A DNA stretch of 64,000 bases from Anaerocolumna sedimenticola (lineage in GTDB: Bacteria > Bacillota > Clostridia > Lachnospirales > Lachnospiraceae): positions 1,701,001 to 1,765,000 of the forward strand of contig NZ_CP048000.1 of assembly GCF_009931695.1 (NCBI RefSeq). The letters are read 5' to 3'. Of the stretch, positions 8,362 through 16,579 are shown piece by piece (position 1 is the stretch's first letter; the number at the start of each line of letters is the position of its first letter). The translations under genes and the position numbers were made by a program. The notes beneath the pieces were generated by a model. It was given only the letters and a program-made list of their open reading frames with translations. It made no database searches and had not been told where the DNA came from.

Positions 8362-9846
8362 ATGAGAGTTACAAATCAGATGATTACTAATAATATGATG
8401 AGCAGTATTAATAAAAATAAGAATGGTCTTGCGGTATTAGATCAACAATACTCTTCAGGTAAAAAGATACAGCGCCCGTCAGAAGATCCGATCGTTGCAG
8501 TCAGGGCTTTAAAATTAAGAACGAATTTAACAGAACTGAATCAATATTATGAAAAAAATATACCCGATGCAAAATCCTGGATGGATGTAACGGAAGGTGC
8601 TTTAGACAATATCAATGATATTCTAACTCTGATTAATACAGCCTGCGTTCAAGGCTCCAGCGATCCTTTGTCTGTGGATGACAGAGAAAGTATCATAAAA
8701 AATCTGGAACAGTACAAGCAGCAGATCTACCAGGAAGGGAATTCAAACTACGCCGGCAGATATGTATTTACAGGGTATAAAACCGATACCAGTCTGATAT
8801 TCGGAGAAGATACTTCGAATTTGGAATATACCATAACTGAAAATTTTTCCGGTAATGATATCGAAACTATATCTAAAGTTGTGGATACTTATTCTGTGGA
8901 TGATTTTCCTTTATCTACAGGATATAGTAAATCTCCCACTGTGCAGACTTCCTACCGATTAAGGTTATCTTATGATAATCTGGATGATGTAGGTATCAGC
9001 AATTTTTCATGTAAAATTAAAGATACTTTAGGAAATGATGTAGCTTACAATCCTACAATAAATAAATTAAAATCAACAGATGAAAATGCATATACTCCGG
9101 ATGATAATGAAATAAATTATATTACGGATACCGGCGAGTTAATTCTTGGAAAGAATGTTTATAATAATTTAAAGAATACAACCAGCTTCTCGCTTGATTA
9201 TAAAAAAACCAATTTCAAAGAAGGGGACTTAAGACCTGAACATTATTTTAATTGTATAACACACGAAAAAGGTGCAACTGATGATTCTACGGATAAAAAA
9301 TATACGAAACAGGATCAGGATATGCAATATGAAATTAACTTTGGTCAGAAGTTAACGGTAAATACCCAGGGCAGTGATGCCTTGCAGCATGATATCGGAA
9401 GAGATATAGACGAAATTTTAGCAGCAGTACAAGATGTGAAAGCGACAGAGGATAAAATAGCAGAAGTCGATAAAATGCTGGCAGATACCAATTATGCAAA
9501 TCAGACGGATAAGCTCAATGAATTAAAGAAACAATTAGAAACAGAGCTGACTCTTAAAAATGATATTATGCAGAATAAGTTTGAAAAGGGAATCACTGAT
9601 TCCAATGAATCCCAGGATACCTTAAATGTTGCAATAGCCGACCTGGGAAGCCGATATAAAAGGCTTGAACTTACGGAAAGCAGGTTGTCCGACCAGCAGG
9701 TTGAATTTGAAGATCTTTTATCTAAAAATGAAGATGCAGACATGGTAGATACTTATATTAAATTAAGTTCCGCGGAAGTTATTTATAATGCTTCTCTGTC
9801 TGCGGCAGCTAAGGTTGTTAAAAATACGCTGCTTGATTTTCTGTAA
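8362..9846 (+). CDS. flgL: Flagellar hook-associated protein 3
   Basis: FlgL is the second junction protein between hook and filament. The N-terminus (MRVTNQMITNNMMSSINKN, then SGKKIQRPSEDP) and C-terminus (DLGSRYKRLELTESRLSDQQVEFEDLLSKNEDADMVDTYIKLSSAEVIYNASLSAAAKVV) are typical of FlgL, related to flagellin D0/D1. At 494 residues it is far longer than the common 300; the extra length is a domain at about 140-380 that would face outward. GGGG 10 bases before the ATG serves as ribosome binding site. It ends the flgM operon; a long A+T-rich gap follows. Confidence 0.92.
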   Translation: MRVTNQMITNNMMSSINKNKNGLAVLDQQYSSGKKIQRPSEDPIVAVRALKLRTNLTELNQYYEKNIPDAKSWMDVTEGALDNINDILTLINTACVQGSSDPLSVDDRESIIKNLEQYKQQIYQEGNSNYAGRYVFTGYKTDTSLIFGEDTSNLEYTITENFSGNDIETISKVVDTYSVDDFPLSTGYSKSPTVQTSYRLRLSYDNLDDVGISNFSCKIKDTLGNDVAYNPTINKLKSTDENAYTPDDNEINYITDTGELILGKNVYNNLKNTTSFSLDYKKTNFKEGDLRPEHYFNCITHEKGATDDSTDKKYTKQDQDMQYEINFGQKLTVNTQGSDALQHDIGRDIDEILAAVQDVKATEDKIAEVDKMLADTNYANQTDKLNELKKQLETELTLKNDIMQNKFEKGITDSNESQDTLNVAIADLGSRYKRLELTESRLSDQQVEFEDLLSKNEDADMVDTYIKLSSAEVIYNASLSAAAKVVKNTLLDFL

Positions 9847-10232
9847 AATTAAGAAGTTCAGATGATTTATAGAATAATTTATTGGTAAAATACAGATATA
9901 GATTAATTAATAAGAATATTGGGTATTTAAATATACATAATTCAGTTTGTATCAGATTGTGGAAGTAATTGAATTAATTTTTATATTCCTAAAGTTTAGT
10001 TAATATAATATTGATTATCTTTTTAAATTAAATATTTTAAAATATTTTCTTATTTAATAGATAAAAAATATTTTACATTATATTAACAGGTTAAACTATT
10101 TAATAGTATTAGCAATATTAGAATTAGATTATTAAACAAAATTGGAGAAAGTACTAAGCTTAAGATTTGTGGCATATTCGATTCCTTTGTTCGAGTATGC
10201 CATTATAAAAAGGTAAGGCTGAAGGGAGAAAC
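9847..10232 (+). promoter_or_regulatory. A+T-rich gap with a hairpin before fliW
   Basis: No gene is visible. The last 60 bases hold a strong inverted repeat: GGCATATTCGA (10171-10181) pairs with TCGAGTATGCC (10191-10201) over 11 bp with one G-U pair and a nine-base loop. It is not followed by a T-run, so it probably sits in the fliW-csrA leader, 32 bases before the ATG. I found no convincing sigma-A or sigma-D promoter here. Confidence 0.45.
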
Positions 10233-10700
10233 ATGTTAGTAAAAACAAAATATTTTGGTGAAATAGATCTGGATGCGGATAAAATAATTACCTTTCCTCA
10301 GGGAATTATGGGATTTGAAGAATATAAAAGATACACCATCTTATATGATGCAGAGGAGGGGAAGAAAGCAAATATCTCCTGGCTCCAAAGTTTGGACGAG
10401 CAGGCTCTTGCCTTACCTGTTGTTAATCCTTTTCTTGTAAAAGAAGATTATAATCCGATTGTGGAAGACGAGATATTAAAACCTTTAGGTGAAATTGATG
10501 AACAGAACCTTATAATTTTATTATCACTTACAGTACCAACCGATATTACTAAAATGTCAGTTAATTTAAAAGCACCATTTCTGATAAATTCAGATACCAG
10601 GAAAGGCTCCCAGGTTATCCTGGAAAATCAGAATTATGAAGTGAAGTATTATATCTATGACAAAATGAAAAAGCTTAAAGAAGAGAAGGGAGAGGAATAA
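10233..10700 (+). CDS. fliW: Flagellar assembly factor FliW
   Basis: FliW binds flagellin and, when free, binds and inactivates CsrA, so flagellin translation follows export. The 155-residue protein has the family start ([30 protein letters not shown]), the central [19 protein letters not shown] and the later NLKAPFLIN motif, all characteristic of FliW. The stop overlaps the csrA start by one base (TAATG), so the two are translationally coupled, as in Bacillus. GAAGGGAGA provides the ribosome binding site. Confidence 0.95.
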   Translation: MLVKTKYFGEIDLDADKIITFPQGIMGFEEYKRYTILYDAEEGKKANISWLQSLDEQALALPVVNPFLVKEDYNPIVEDEILKPLGEIDEQNLIILLSLTVPTDITKMSVNLKAPFLINSDTRKGSQVILENQNYEVKYYIYDKMKKLKEEKGEE

Positions 10701-10921
10701 TGCTAGCCCTTACAAGAAAACTGAATGAATCCATCATGATTGGAAATGATGTTGAAATCTCTATACTGGAGATAAAAGGCGATCAGGTTAAATTGGGAAT
10801 AAGTGCTCCCAAATCTGTTCCTATTTACAGAAAGGAAATCTATATCCAGATTCAGGAGGCAAATAAAGAAGCTATCGATAGTTCGGCATCAATGGATGTG
10901 ATGAAAAAATTGTTTCATTAA
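10700..10921 (+). CDS. csrA: Carbon storage regulator CsrA, RNA-binding repressor
   Basis: The 73-residue protein has the conserved start [15 protein letters not shown], the central [29 protein letters not shown] and the usual acidic tail. CsrA dimers bind GGA sequences in hairpin loops and over ribosome binding sites and block translation. In this cluster the expected target is the hag leader at 15092-15128. The start overlaps the fliW stop. The length is typical of Gram-positive CsrA, longer than the 61 residues of E. coli. Confidence 0.96.
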   Translation: MLALTRKLNESIMIGNDVEISILEIKGDQVKLGISAPKSVPIYRKEIYIQIQEANKEAIDSSASMDVMKKLFH

Positions 10922-11196
10922 AGTTCATTTTTATTGAATTAAATATTATGATATTGTATTATTTCAAATTTTATATTTTAATTTGTATATATTTGGAGTT
11001 TTATGGTTGAAACTTCAAAAGGTCACTCAGTACCTCATTGGAAACACAAGATGATCTTTAATCTCGAATCATACCGTATAATTATTAATCCAAGAAACAT
11101 CCAAAAGGTAGTACAAATGAGGAGAATTAATAAGTGAGATAAAGGGTAAGGAAGCCAAATAGGTATTATGTCGGATGAAGGGTCAGAGTACAACTA

Positions 11197-11223
11197 TAAA
11201 TAATTTACAAAAAAAGCCGATAT
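11197..11223 (+). promoter_or_regulatory. Sigma-D promoter of flaG-fliD
   Basis: TAAA (11197-11200), exactly 15 bases, then GCCGATAT (11216-11223) is an exact match to the flagellar sigma consensus. It lies 55 bases before flaG. The rest of the 357-base gap after csrA shows no gene. Confidence 0.88.
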
Positions 11224-11278
11224 AATAGCTAAAATACAAAAGGATGGGTTAGTACCCACATCACACGGAGGTGGCAAC

Positions 11279-11692
11279 ATGTCAATCGAATCAATTTCAA
11301 ATACAGTACCCTATGCTGATTACAAGCCTGAGCAAAAAGTACAACAGGTTACTGTTCCAGCCGGAATCAATCCAACAGGTGCAGAAGTAACAGATACTGC
11401 AGCCGGAAAAACATTTACAAGTAAGCAGGAAAGTAAGGAAGAAGAAAAACAAAAAGACGCACAGGCAAATGCAAACCGTATCAAAAGTATTCTTAATGAA
11501 ACTAATAATAAGATAAAACCTGCACGAACCCGATGTGAATTTTCTTATCATGAAGAAGTAAACCGGGTTTCCATTAAAGTGATGGATGTGGATACTGATA
11601 AGGTAATAAGAGAAATACCGCCGGAAGAAACCTTAGAAATGCTTCAAAAGCTTTGGGAGGTAGCCGGATTACTCGTTGATGAAAAAAGGTAA
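11279..11692 (+). CDS. flaG: FlaG family flagellar protein
   Basis: The 137-residue protein has a low-complexity, polar first half and a conserved C-terminal FlaG domain (residues about 75-137): TRCEFSYHEEVNRVSIKVMDVDTDKVIREIPPEETLEMLQKLWEVAGLLVDEKR. That segment, with VMDVDTDKVIREIPPE, is the hallmark of FlaG/YvyC. FlaG affects filament length in some bacteria; its mechanism is not settled. It lies between the sigma-D promoter and fliD, as in Bacillus, with a strong ACGGAGGTGG ribosome binding site. Confidence 0.93.
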   Translation: MSIESISNTVPYADYKPEQKVQQVTVPAGINPTGAEVTDTAAGKTFTSKQESKEEEKQKDAQANANRIKSILNETNNKIKPARTRCEFSYHEEVNRVSIKVMDVDTDKVIREIPPEETLEMLQKLWEVAGLLVDEKR

Positions 11693-11712
11693 TATACTAA
11701 GGAGGTAGGAGT

Positions 11713-13869
11713 ATGTCTACTATAAGAATGACAGGGTTAATATCCGGGTTAGATACGGAATCAATTATTAAAGAATTAATGAGCGCTCAAAGGTTAAAAA
11801 ATAAAAAGACCTCGGATAAGTTAACTTTATCCGAATGGAAAGAAGATAAGTGGAAAGAGTTAAATGCAAAACTGTATAAGCTTTATACGGAAGATTTAAG
11901 TAAATTGAGATTGCAGGGAGGTTATAAGACGAAAAAGGCAACCTCATCCAATGATGACTTAGTTACTGTAACAGGAGGCTCAAGTGCACCGGAAGGAGCT
12001 CATACCCTAACTGTAGAACAATTAGCCAGTTCACAGTATGTAACTGGTGGTAAATTGGGTACAGTAAATGGAAAAGCAATTACAACCAGTACCACATTAA
12101 AAGACCTTGGTATGACTGTAGGTACAACAATAAATGTTACGAGTAACGGTAAGCAGAAAAGCCTTGTTGTTTCAGATAGAACAACTTTAGATGATTTTAT
12201 CAGTACTTGTTCCAGTGTAGGTTTAAATGCCAGTTATGATACAACTCAAAAAAGGCTTTTTATCAGTTCGAAAGCAAGCGGAGCTGCTAATTCCTTTACT
12301 ATAACCTCAGATGCAACATCCTTTAATGATATAAAAAATCTGGCAGGGTATAGTGGACTGGATGCAACAAAACAAAGGCAAGTTTCTGATGCATTAACAG
12401 TTATAAAAGGAATTTCGTCAGGCGATTTGGAAAGCTTGTATACGAAAGCGTTGGACGGCACTGCTGGAGCTAATGCGGAAGAACAGAAAAAGATTGACGC
12501 TATTAAAACCTTGCAAATATACACAGTAGAGCAAGCGAAAGCAGATAAAAAAGCAGAGTGTATTGCCAATGTAAAACAGACAGATGTACGAACAAATCTT
12601 TTGAGTAGTTATTCCGGGACTACAGATGATGAAAATAAAATACTAGCTATTAAAGATGAAATACAAACTCAGGTTCAGGAACAAATTGCTGCAGGTAAGT
12701 TAACACTTAATGACACTGAGACCGTAGAAAGTTATGCTGAAAATTTATATAATACATACATTGATGCTGATAGAGATTTTATTTTTTCTAAAGCTATAGA
12801 TAGAAAATATGCAAGCGATCCAGCTTATGCAGCTAGAGCAACAACGTATTATAATACTGCTATAGCTGACCCTACCTTTTCTGAAAATGTTTTATCCACA
12901 ACAAATACAAGTGGCATCTATAGTAAACTAAGTTCTTATCTAAGCAACACAGTCGGTGATTTATCCGCACTTGGTTTGAGTGAAATAACGGGTGCTGAAG
13001 TTACAACATCAGACCCGACTGCAATGAGTGTAATAAAAGCAGCAGATGCTTCGATAATATTAGACGGCGCAAACTTAACCAGCAGTTCCAACTCAATTAC
13101 TGTCAACGGATTAACCATTAATCTAAAAGGTAAAACTGAAGCAGGAAAAACCATTACTTTGGACGTATCGAATGATACACAGGCAACTTATGATAAAATA
13201 AAAGATTTCATTAAATCCTATAATGAGATCCTTAAAGAAATGAATGATTTATACTATGCCGGTTCTTCTCGTGGTTATGACCCTCTTTCTGATGATGAAA
13301 AGGAAGCTATGACCGATGATCAGATTGCAAAATGGGAAACCAAAATTAAAGATTCCATATTAAGACGTGACAGTACCTTAGGATCAGTTATTGATTCTAT
13401 GAAGATTGCTATGATGTCATCTGTTTCAGTAGATGGTAAAAAGTACTCCTTATCATCTTTTGGAATTCAGACTTCAACAGACTATACGGAAAAAGGTTTA
13501 CTGCATATTTATGGTAATAAGGAAGATTCAACTTATTCTGATAAAGATGATAAACTAATGAAAGCACTTACAGAAAATCCTGATGCTACGATTGAGGCCT
13601 TAGCAGGAATTTTCGGTGAATTATATGATACCATGAATGATAAGATGAGTTCAATTCCTAATGTAAGAAGCATCTATAAGTTTTATAATGATAAATTAAT
13701 GGATAATGAGCAAACAGAATACAAGAAAAAAGTAGCTGCCCTAGAAGATAAGTTATCCGAAATGGAAAACAAATATTACAAACAGTTTTCAGCTATGGAA
13801 ACTGCTTTAGCGAAAATGCAGTCTCAGAGCAGTTCTTTAGCAGGACTACTTGGAACTTCAAACAAATAG
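11713..13869 (+). CDS. fliD: Flagellar filament cap protein FliD (HAP2), enlarged
   Basis: FliD caps the growing filament and folds flagellin into place. The N-terminus (MSTIRMTGLISGLDTESIIKELMSAQ) and C-terminus (LMDNEQTEYKKKVAALEDKLSEMENKYYKQFSAMETALAKMQSQSSSLAGLLG) are typical. At 718 residues it is longer than the usual 450-550. The extra part, about residues 215-430, is alpha-helical and alanine/aspartate-rich (DALTVIKGISSGDLESLY, SKAIDRKYASDPAYAARA) and is inserted between the usual outer domains; it would be surface-exposed and may bind a host or surface. An AAGGAGGTAGG site precedes the ATG; flaG ends 21 bases upstream. Confidence 0.94.
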   Translation: MSTIRMTGLISGLDTESIIKELMSAQRLKNKKTSDKLTLSEWKEDKWKELNAKLYKLYTEDLSKLRLQGGYKTKKATSSNDDLVTVTGGSSAPEGAHTLTVEQLASSQYVTGGKLGTVNGKAITTSTTLKDLGMTVGTTINVTSNGKQKSLVVSDRTTLDDFISTCSSVGLNASYDTTQKRLFISSKASGAANSFTITSDATSFNDIKNLAGYSGLDATKQRQVSDALTVIKGISSGDLESLYTKALDGTAGANAEEQKKIDAIKTLQIYTVEQAKADKKAECIANVKQTDVRTNLLSSYSGTTDDENKILAIKDEIQTQVQEQIAAGKLTLNDTETVESYAENLYNTYIDADRDFIFSKAIDRKYASDPAYAARATTYYNTAIADPTFSENVLSTTNTSGIYSKLSSYLSNTVGDLSALGLSEITGAEVTTSDPTAMSVIKAADASIILDGANLTSSSNSITVNGLTINLKGKTEAGKTITLDVSNDTQATYDKIKDFIKSYNEILKEMNDLYYAGSSRGYDPLSDDEKEAMTDDQIAKWETKIKDSILRRDSTLGSVIDSMKIAMMSSVSVDGKKYSLSSFGIQTSTDYTEKGLLHIYGNKEDSTYSDKDDKLMKALTENPDATIEALAGIFGELYDTMNDKMSSIPNVRSIYKFYNDKLMDNEQTEYKKKVAALEDKLSEMENKYYKQFSAMETALAKMQSQSSSLAGLLGTSNK

Positions 13870-14076
13870 GTGATATATAGTATCTAATGTATAATTATCA
13901 CAATCAAATATTATTATCCTAATATTTATTTATTTTAAATATAATAATAAATTATGTAATTAAGTATTTATTTTTCTTGCGAAAAAAGGTATAATGTATA
14001 CATGTTAAATCTTTAAATAATGCTTAAATAAAAGCATTTTAAAAGTTATACGGAGTATTCAATAGGAGGAAACATA

Positions 14077-14445
14077 ATGCCAATTAACGCAGCTTCAGCG
14101 TATCAAAACAATAAAATATCTACAGCTACACCGGCTGAATTAACATTAATGTTATTTGAAGGGGCAATTAAATTTTGTAACATGGCTATTTCAGGTATAG
14201 ATGAAAATAATATTAGTAAGAGTAATAATAATATAATAAAAGCGGAGAAAATAATTGCTTATCTACGGTCAACACTAGACTTTAAATATCCGGTAGCTGA
14301 AGAATTTGAGAGAGTTTATAGTTATATATATGAGCGCTTGATTGCAGCAAATATGAATAAAGATAAGACAATACTAAGTGAGGTTCTGGAACATCTAAGA
14401 ACTATGAGGGATACCTGGAAGGAAGTTATGAATCATACAAAATGA
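14077..14445 (+). CDS. fliS: Flagellin export chaperone FliS
   Basis: FliS binds the C-terminal helix of flagellin in the cytosol to stop early assembly. The 122-residue helical protein carries the family motifs: AYQNNKISTATPAELTLMLFEGAIKFC at the N-terminus, a central NNIIKAEKIIAYLRSTLDF, and YIYERLIAANMNKDKTILSEVLEHLRTMRDTWKEV at the end. TAGGAGGAAA is the ribosome binding site. A TATAAT box at 13991-13996 could give a separate housekeeping start, but it has no clear -35. The downstream FliT-like gene follows closely. Confidence 0.95.
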   Translation: MPINAASAYQNNKISTATPAELTLMLFEGAIKFCNMAISGIDENNISKSNNNIIKAEKIIAYLRSTLDFKYPVAEEFERVYSYIYERLIAANMNKDKTILSEVLEHLRTMRDTWKEVMNHTK

Positions 14446-14474
14446 TAATAGCTTGTTGTGAAAAGAGGTTTAGT

Positions 14475-14954
14475 GTGGATAATAAAACTTATATACATAT
14501 TCTGACGGATACCTTAATTAAGAAAAATAATCAGTTAGACAAGCTGTTACAAATAACAGCCTTACAGGAACAATATATTAATGAACCAAATCTGGATATG
14601 GATAAATTTGAACAAACATTTGCAGAGAAAGAAGAATATATTGAACAAATCAATTTGCTTGATGATGGATTTGAAAAAATATATCTCCATATACAGGATG
14701 AACTTAGTACCAAACGGATTGAGCATAAGGAACAAATCAAAACATTACAGGATTTAATTCGGAAGATTACAGAAAAAAGTACCAAGCTTCAGGCTGCAGA
14801 ATTACGTAATAAAAATAAGATGGAAGCCTATTTCTTAAATAGAAAAAAAGAAATCAAGAATTTTAAGCTGAGTAGTCGTACTGCAACAAATTATTACAAT
14901 AGTATGCGAAATCAGCCGATAGGAGAATCTTATTTTCTTGACAAAAAAAAATAA
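14475..14954 (+). CDS. FliT/FlgN-like flagellar export chaperone candidate
   Basis: The 159-residue product is fully helical and charged, with heptad patterning (YIHILTDTLIKKNNQLDKLLQITALQEQYI and LDKFEQTFAEKEEYIEQINLLDDGFEKIY). This is the shape and place (directly after fliS, before hag) of FliT or another FlgN-type chaperone, which would serve FliD. Conservation is too low to prove it. I prefer GTG 14475, which has AGAGG six bases upstream; an ATG at 14442 overlapping the fliS stop (ATGA) is the alternative and would add 11 residues. The tail is lysine-rich. Confidence 0.7.
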   Translation: MDNKTYIHILTDTLIKKNNQLDKLLQITALQEQYINEPNLDMDKFEQTFAEKEEYIEQINLLDDGFEKIYLHIQDELSTKRIEHKEQIKTLQDLIRKITEKSTKLQAAELRNKNKMEAYFLNRKKEIKNFKLSSRTATNYYNSMRNQPIGESYFLDKKK

Positions 14955-14971
14955 AAAATGTGTTATTGCTA

Positions 14972-15000
14972 TAAAGTTTCTTATGATTTATTCCGATATA
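14972..15000 (+). promoter_or_regulatory. hag: Sigma-D promoter of the flagellin gene
   Basis: TAAAGTTT (from 14972), 17 bases between TAAA and CCGATATA (14993-15000), matches the extended sigma-28 consensus apart from one extra spacer base. Transcription would start near 15007, giving a leader of about 127 bases before the flagellin ATG. Confidence 0.82.
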
Positions 15001-15091
15001 CTTTACAAGTAAAGCAAATATCTCCTATTGCTGTCGGGAGCGTACGGCCTAATTGCAATAATTGAAGATATTGGTTACTAACATATAATTA

Positions 15092-15128
15092 CGGTAGCAT
15101 GGATGCTACTGCACTTTCAAGGAGGAAA
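15092..15128 (+). promoter_or_regulatory. CsrA-type binding sites in the flagellin leader
   Basis: CGGTAGC (15092-15098) pairs with GCTACTG (15105-15111) and presents ATGGAT in a six-base loop, the preferred CsrA geometry. A second GGA site, AAGGAGG (15119-15125), is the hag ribosome binding site itself. The first site is about 20 bases upstream of the second, an arrangement like the two-site hag leader of Bacillus subtilis, where CsrA represses and FliW relieves. The binding here is predicted, not shown. Confidence 0.75.
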
Positions 15129-15133
15129 TACAT

Positions 15134-16021
15134 ATGATAATTCAACATAATATGGCATCTGCCAACACAAACAGACAGTTAGGTATTACTACAACCAATC
15201 TTTCCAAATCAACAGAAAAATTATCTTCCGGTTATAGAATTAACCGTGCTGGAGATGATGCAGCTGGTCTTTCTATTTCTGAAAAGATGAGAGGACAGAT
15301 CAGAGGTCTTGAACAAGCTTCTACTAACGCACAAGATGGTATCTCATTAATCCAGACAGCAGAAGGTGCACTTAGTGAAACACAGTCCATTCTTCAAAGA
15401 ATGAGAGAATTAACCGTTCAGGCATCCAATGATACTAACGTTACAGCTGACCGTGTTGCTATTGCTAAGGAAGTTAAAGCTTTAACCTGCGAAATCAACC
15501 GTATTTCCAGCCAGACAGAATTCAATACTATGAAATTATTGGATGGTACATTAACTGACAAAACATTCCAGATTGGCGCAAATGAAGCTCAGACAATCGG
15601 TTTATCAATTGGTACCATGAATTCAGCATCCTTATTGGTAGATAAGGCTACTGGAAATACTGAGATAGATATAGCTGCTGAGATCACATTAGCTGCTAAA
15701 GGTAATGCTGCTAGTAGTATTAATGGCGCTACAGCTGCTAAAAAGATATCTAACTTAATCAGTGTTGTAAACAGAGCTATTACAAAAGTTTCCACTCAAA
15801 GATCTTACTTAGGTGCTCTTCAGAATCGTTTAGAGCATACGATTGCTAATGCTGATAATACTGCTGAAAACTTACAGTCTGCAGAATCCCGTATCCGTGA
15901 CGTTGATATGGCATCTGAAATGGTTCAGTACTCCAAGAATAACATTCTTCAACAGGCTGCTCAGTCTATGCTTGCACAGGCAAATCAGTCTACACAGGGT
16001 GTATTATCATTATTACAATAA
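15134..16021 (+). CDS. hag: Flagellin, filament subunit (short form)
   Basis: The 295-residue protein has the conserved D0/D1 ends: MIIQHNMASANTNRQLG and SGYRINRAGDDAAGLSISEKM at the start; SAESRIRDVDMASEMVQYSKNNILQQAAQSMLAQANQ at the end. The central part (about 155-205) is short and Ser/Thr/Ala-rich, so there is no D2/D3 domain; Ser/Thr residues there are the likely glycan attachment points given the Maf genes next door. It is secreted through the flagellar export system without a signal peptide. It has its own sigma-D promoter, leader with CsrA sites and a strong terminator. Confidence 0.97.
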   Translation: MIIQHNMASANTNRQLGITTTNLSKSTEKLSSGYRINRAGDDAAGLSISEKMRGQIRGLEQASTNAQDGISLIQTAEGALSETQSILQRMRELTVQASNDTNVTADRVAIAKEVKALTCEINRISSQTEFNTMKLLDGTLTDKTFQIGANEAQTIGLSIGTMNSASLLVDKATGNTEIDIAAEITLAAKGNAASSINGATAAKKISNLISVVNRAITKVSTQRSYLGALQNRLEHTIANADNTAENLQSAESRIRDVDMASEMVQYSKNNILQQAAQSMLAQANQSTQGVLSLLQ

Positions 16022-16037
16022 TTGTATTGAATTATTT

Positions 16038-16066
16038 AAAGGCTGGCCGAAAGGCCAGCCTTTTTT
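16038..16066 (+). terminator. Strong terminator after flagellin
   Basis: AAAGGCTGGCC (16038-16048) pairs perfectly with GGCCAGCCTTT (16053-16063) around a GAAA tetraloop, followed by further T bases. It is the most stable terminator in the window and suits a highly expressed monocistronic gene. Confidence 0.95.
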
Positions 16067-16256
16067 GACATCCGATAAAACATATTTCCTATATATAAAG
16101 ATATAATAAAAATAGACTAATTACGACATTTGTTATAAAATAAAGATATAAGGATGATTAAAAATGTGTTATAATTTATAGGAAATAAACTATGAATAAT
16201 CATAACTTAAAGAAAATTTGATTTACGAGCGGATAAAGGAGATGGTGGGTGAAATT

Positions 16257-16562
16257 ATGAATAATATTAAGAACCAGATTAATGAAATTTTGAAAGAAAT
16301 GAATGAAATTACAGAGTTACTATACCAACAGAAGTCCAAGGAAGGATATGTGTTGTTAAATGGTACATTAGGTAAAATAATGATACTGATGGATACGATA
16401 AGTAAGATTAAAACAGAAAAAGAACATTTGTTTGATATAGAAAGGCTGAATAACAATCTAAAAGCCGCTTTAGATGCTATGGAAATAAAGGATAATGTAA
16501 TGCTTGCTGATATTTTAAATTATGAAATTGCTGAACAATTAAAGGAATCAATAAACTTATAA
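16257..16562 (+). CDS. Small helical protein of the Maf cluster
   Basis: I do not recognise a named family. The product of about 101 residues is all-helical. Its end (KAALDAMEIKDNVMLADILNYEIAEQL) resembles the N-terminal domain of the second Maf protein (GILNAQENKDYILLADLYELQIIPLL) and the tail of the protein at 52533 (EHNELDIADILEKNILPFL). It lies next to hag and its stop overlaps the in-frame ATG at 16562 before the first Maf gene, so a role as a Maf partner or flagellin adaptor is inferred. Start ATG 16257 follows GGTGGGTG; TTG 16218 and ATG 16242 are alternatives. Confidence 0.7.
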   Translation: MNNIKNQINEILKEMNEITELLYQQKSKEGYVLLNGTLGKIMILMDTISKIKTEKEHLFDIERLNNNLKAALDAMEIKDNVMLADILNYEIAEQLKESINL

Positions 16563-16579
16563 TGGTAAGGAGCCTTGCT

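Noticed and set aside
16072..16079. CCGATAAA after the flagellin terminator as a sigma-D -10
   Set aside because: No TAAA-like box lies 15-17 bases upstream, and the sequence there is the terminator T-run.
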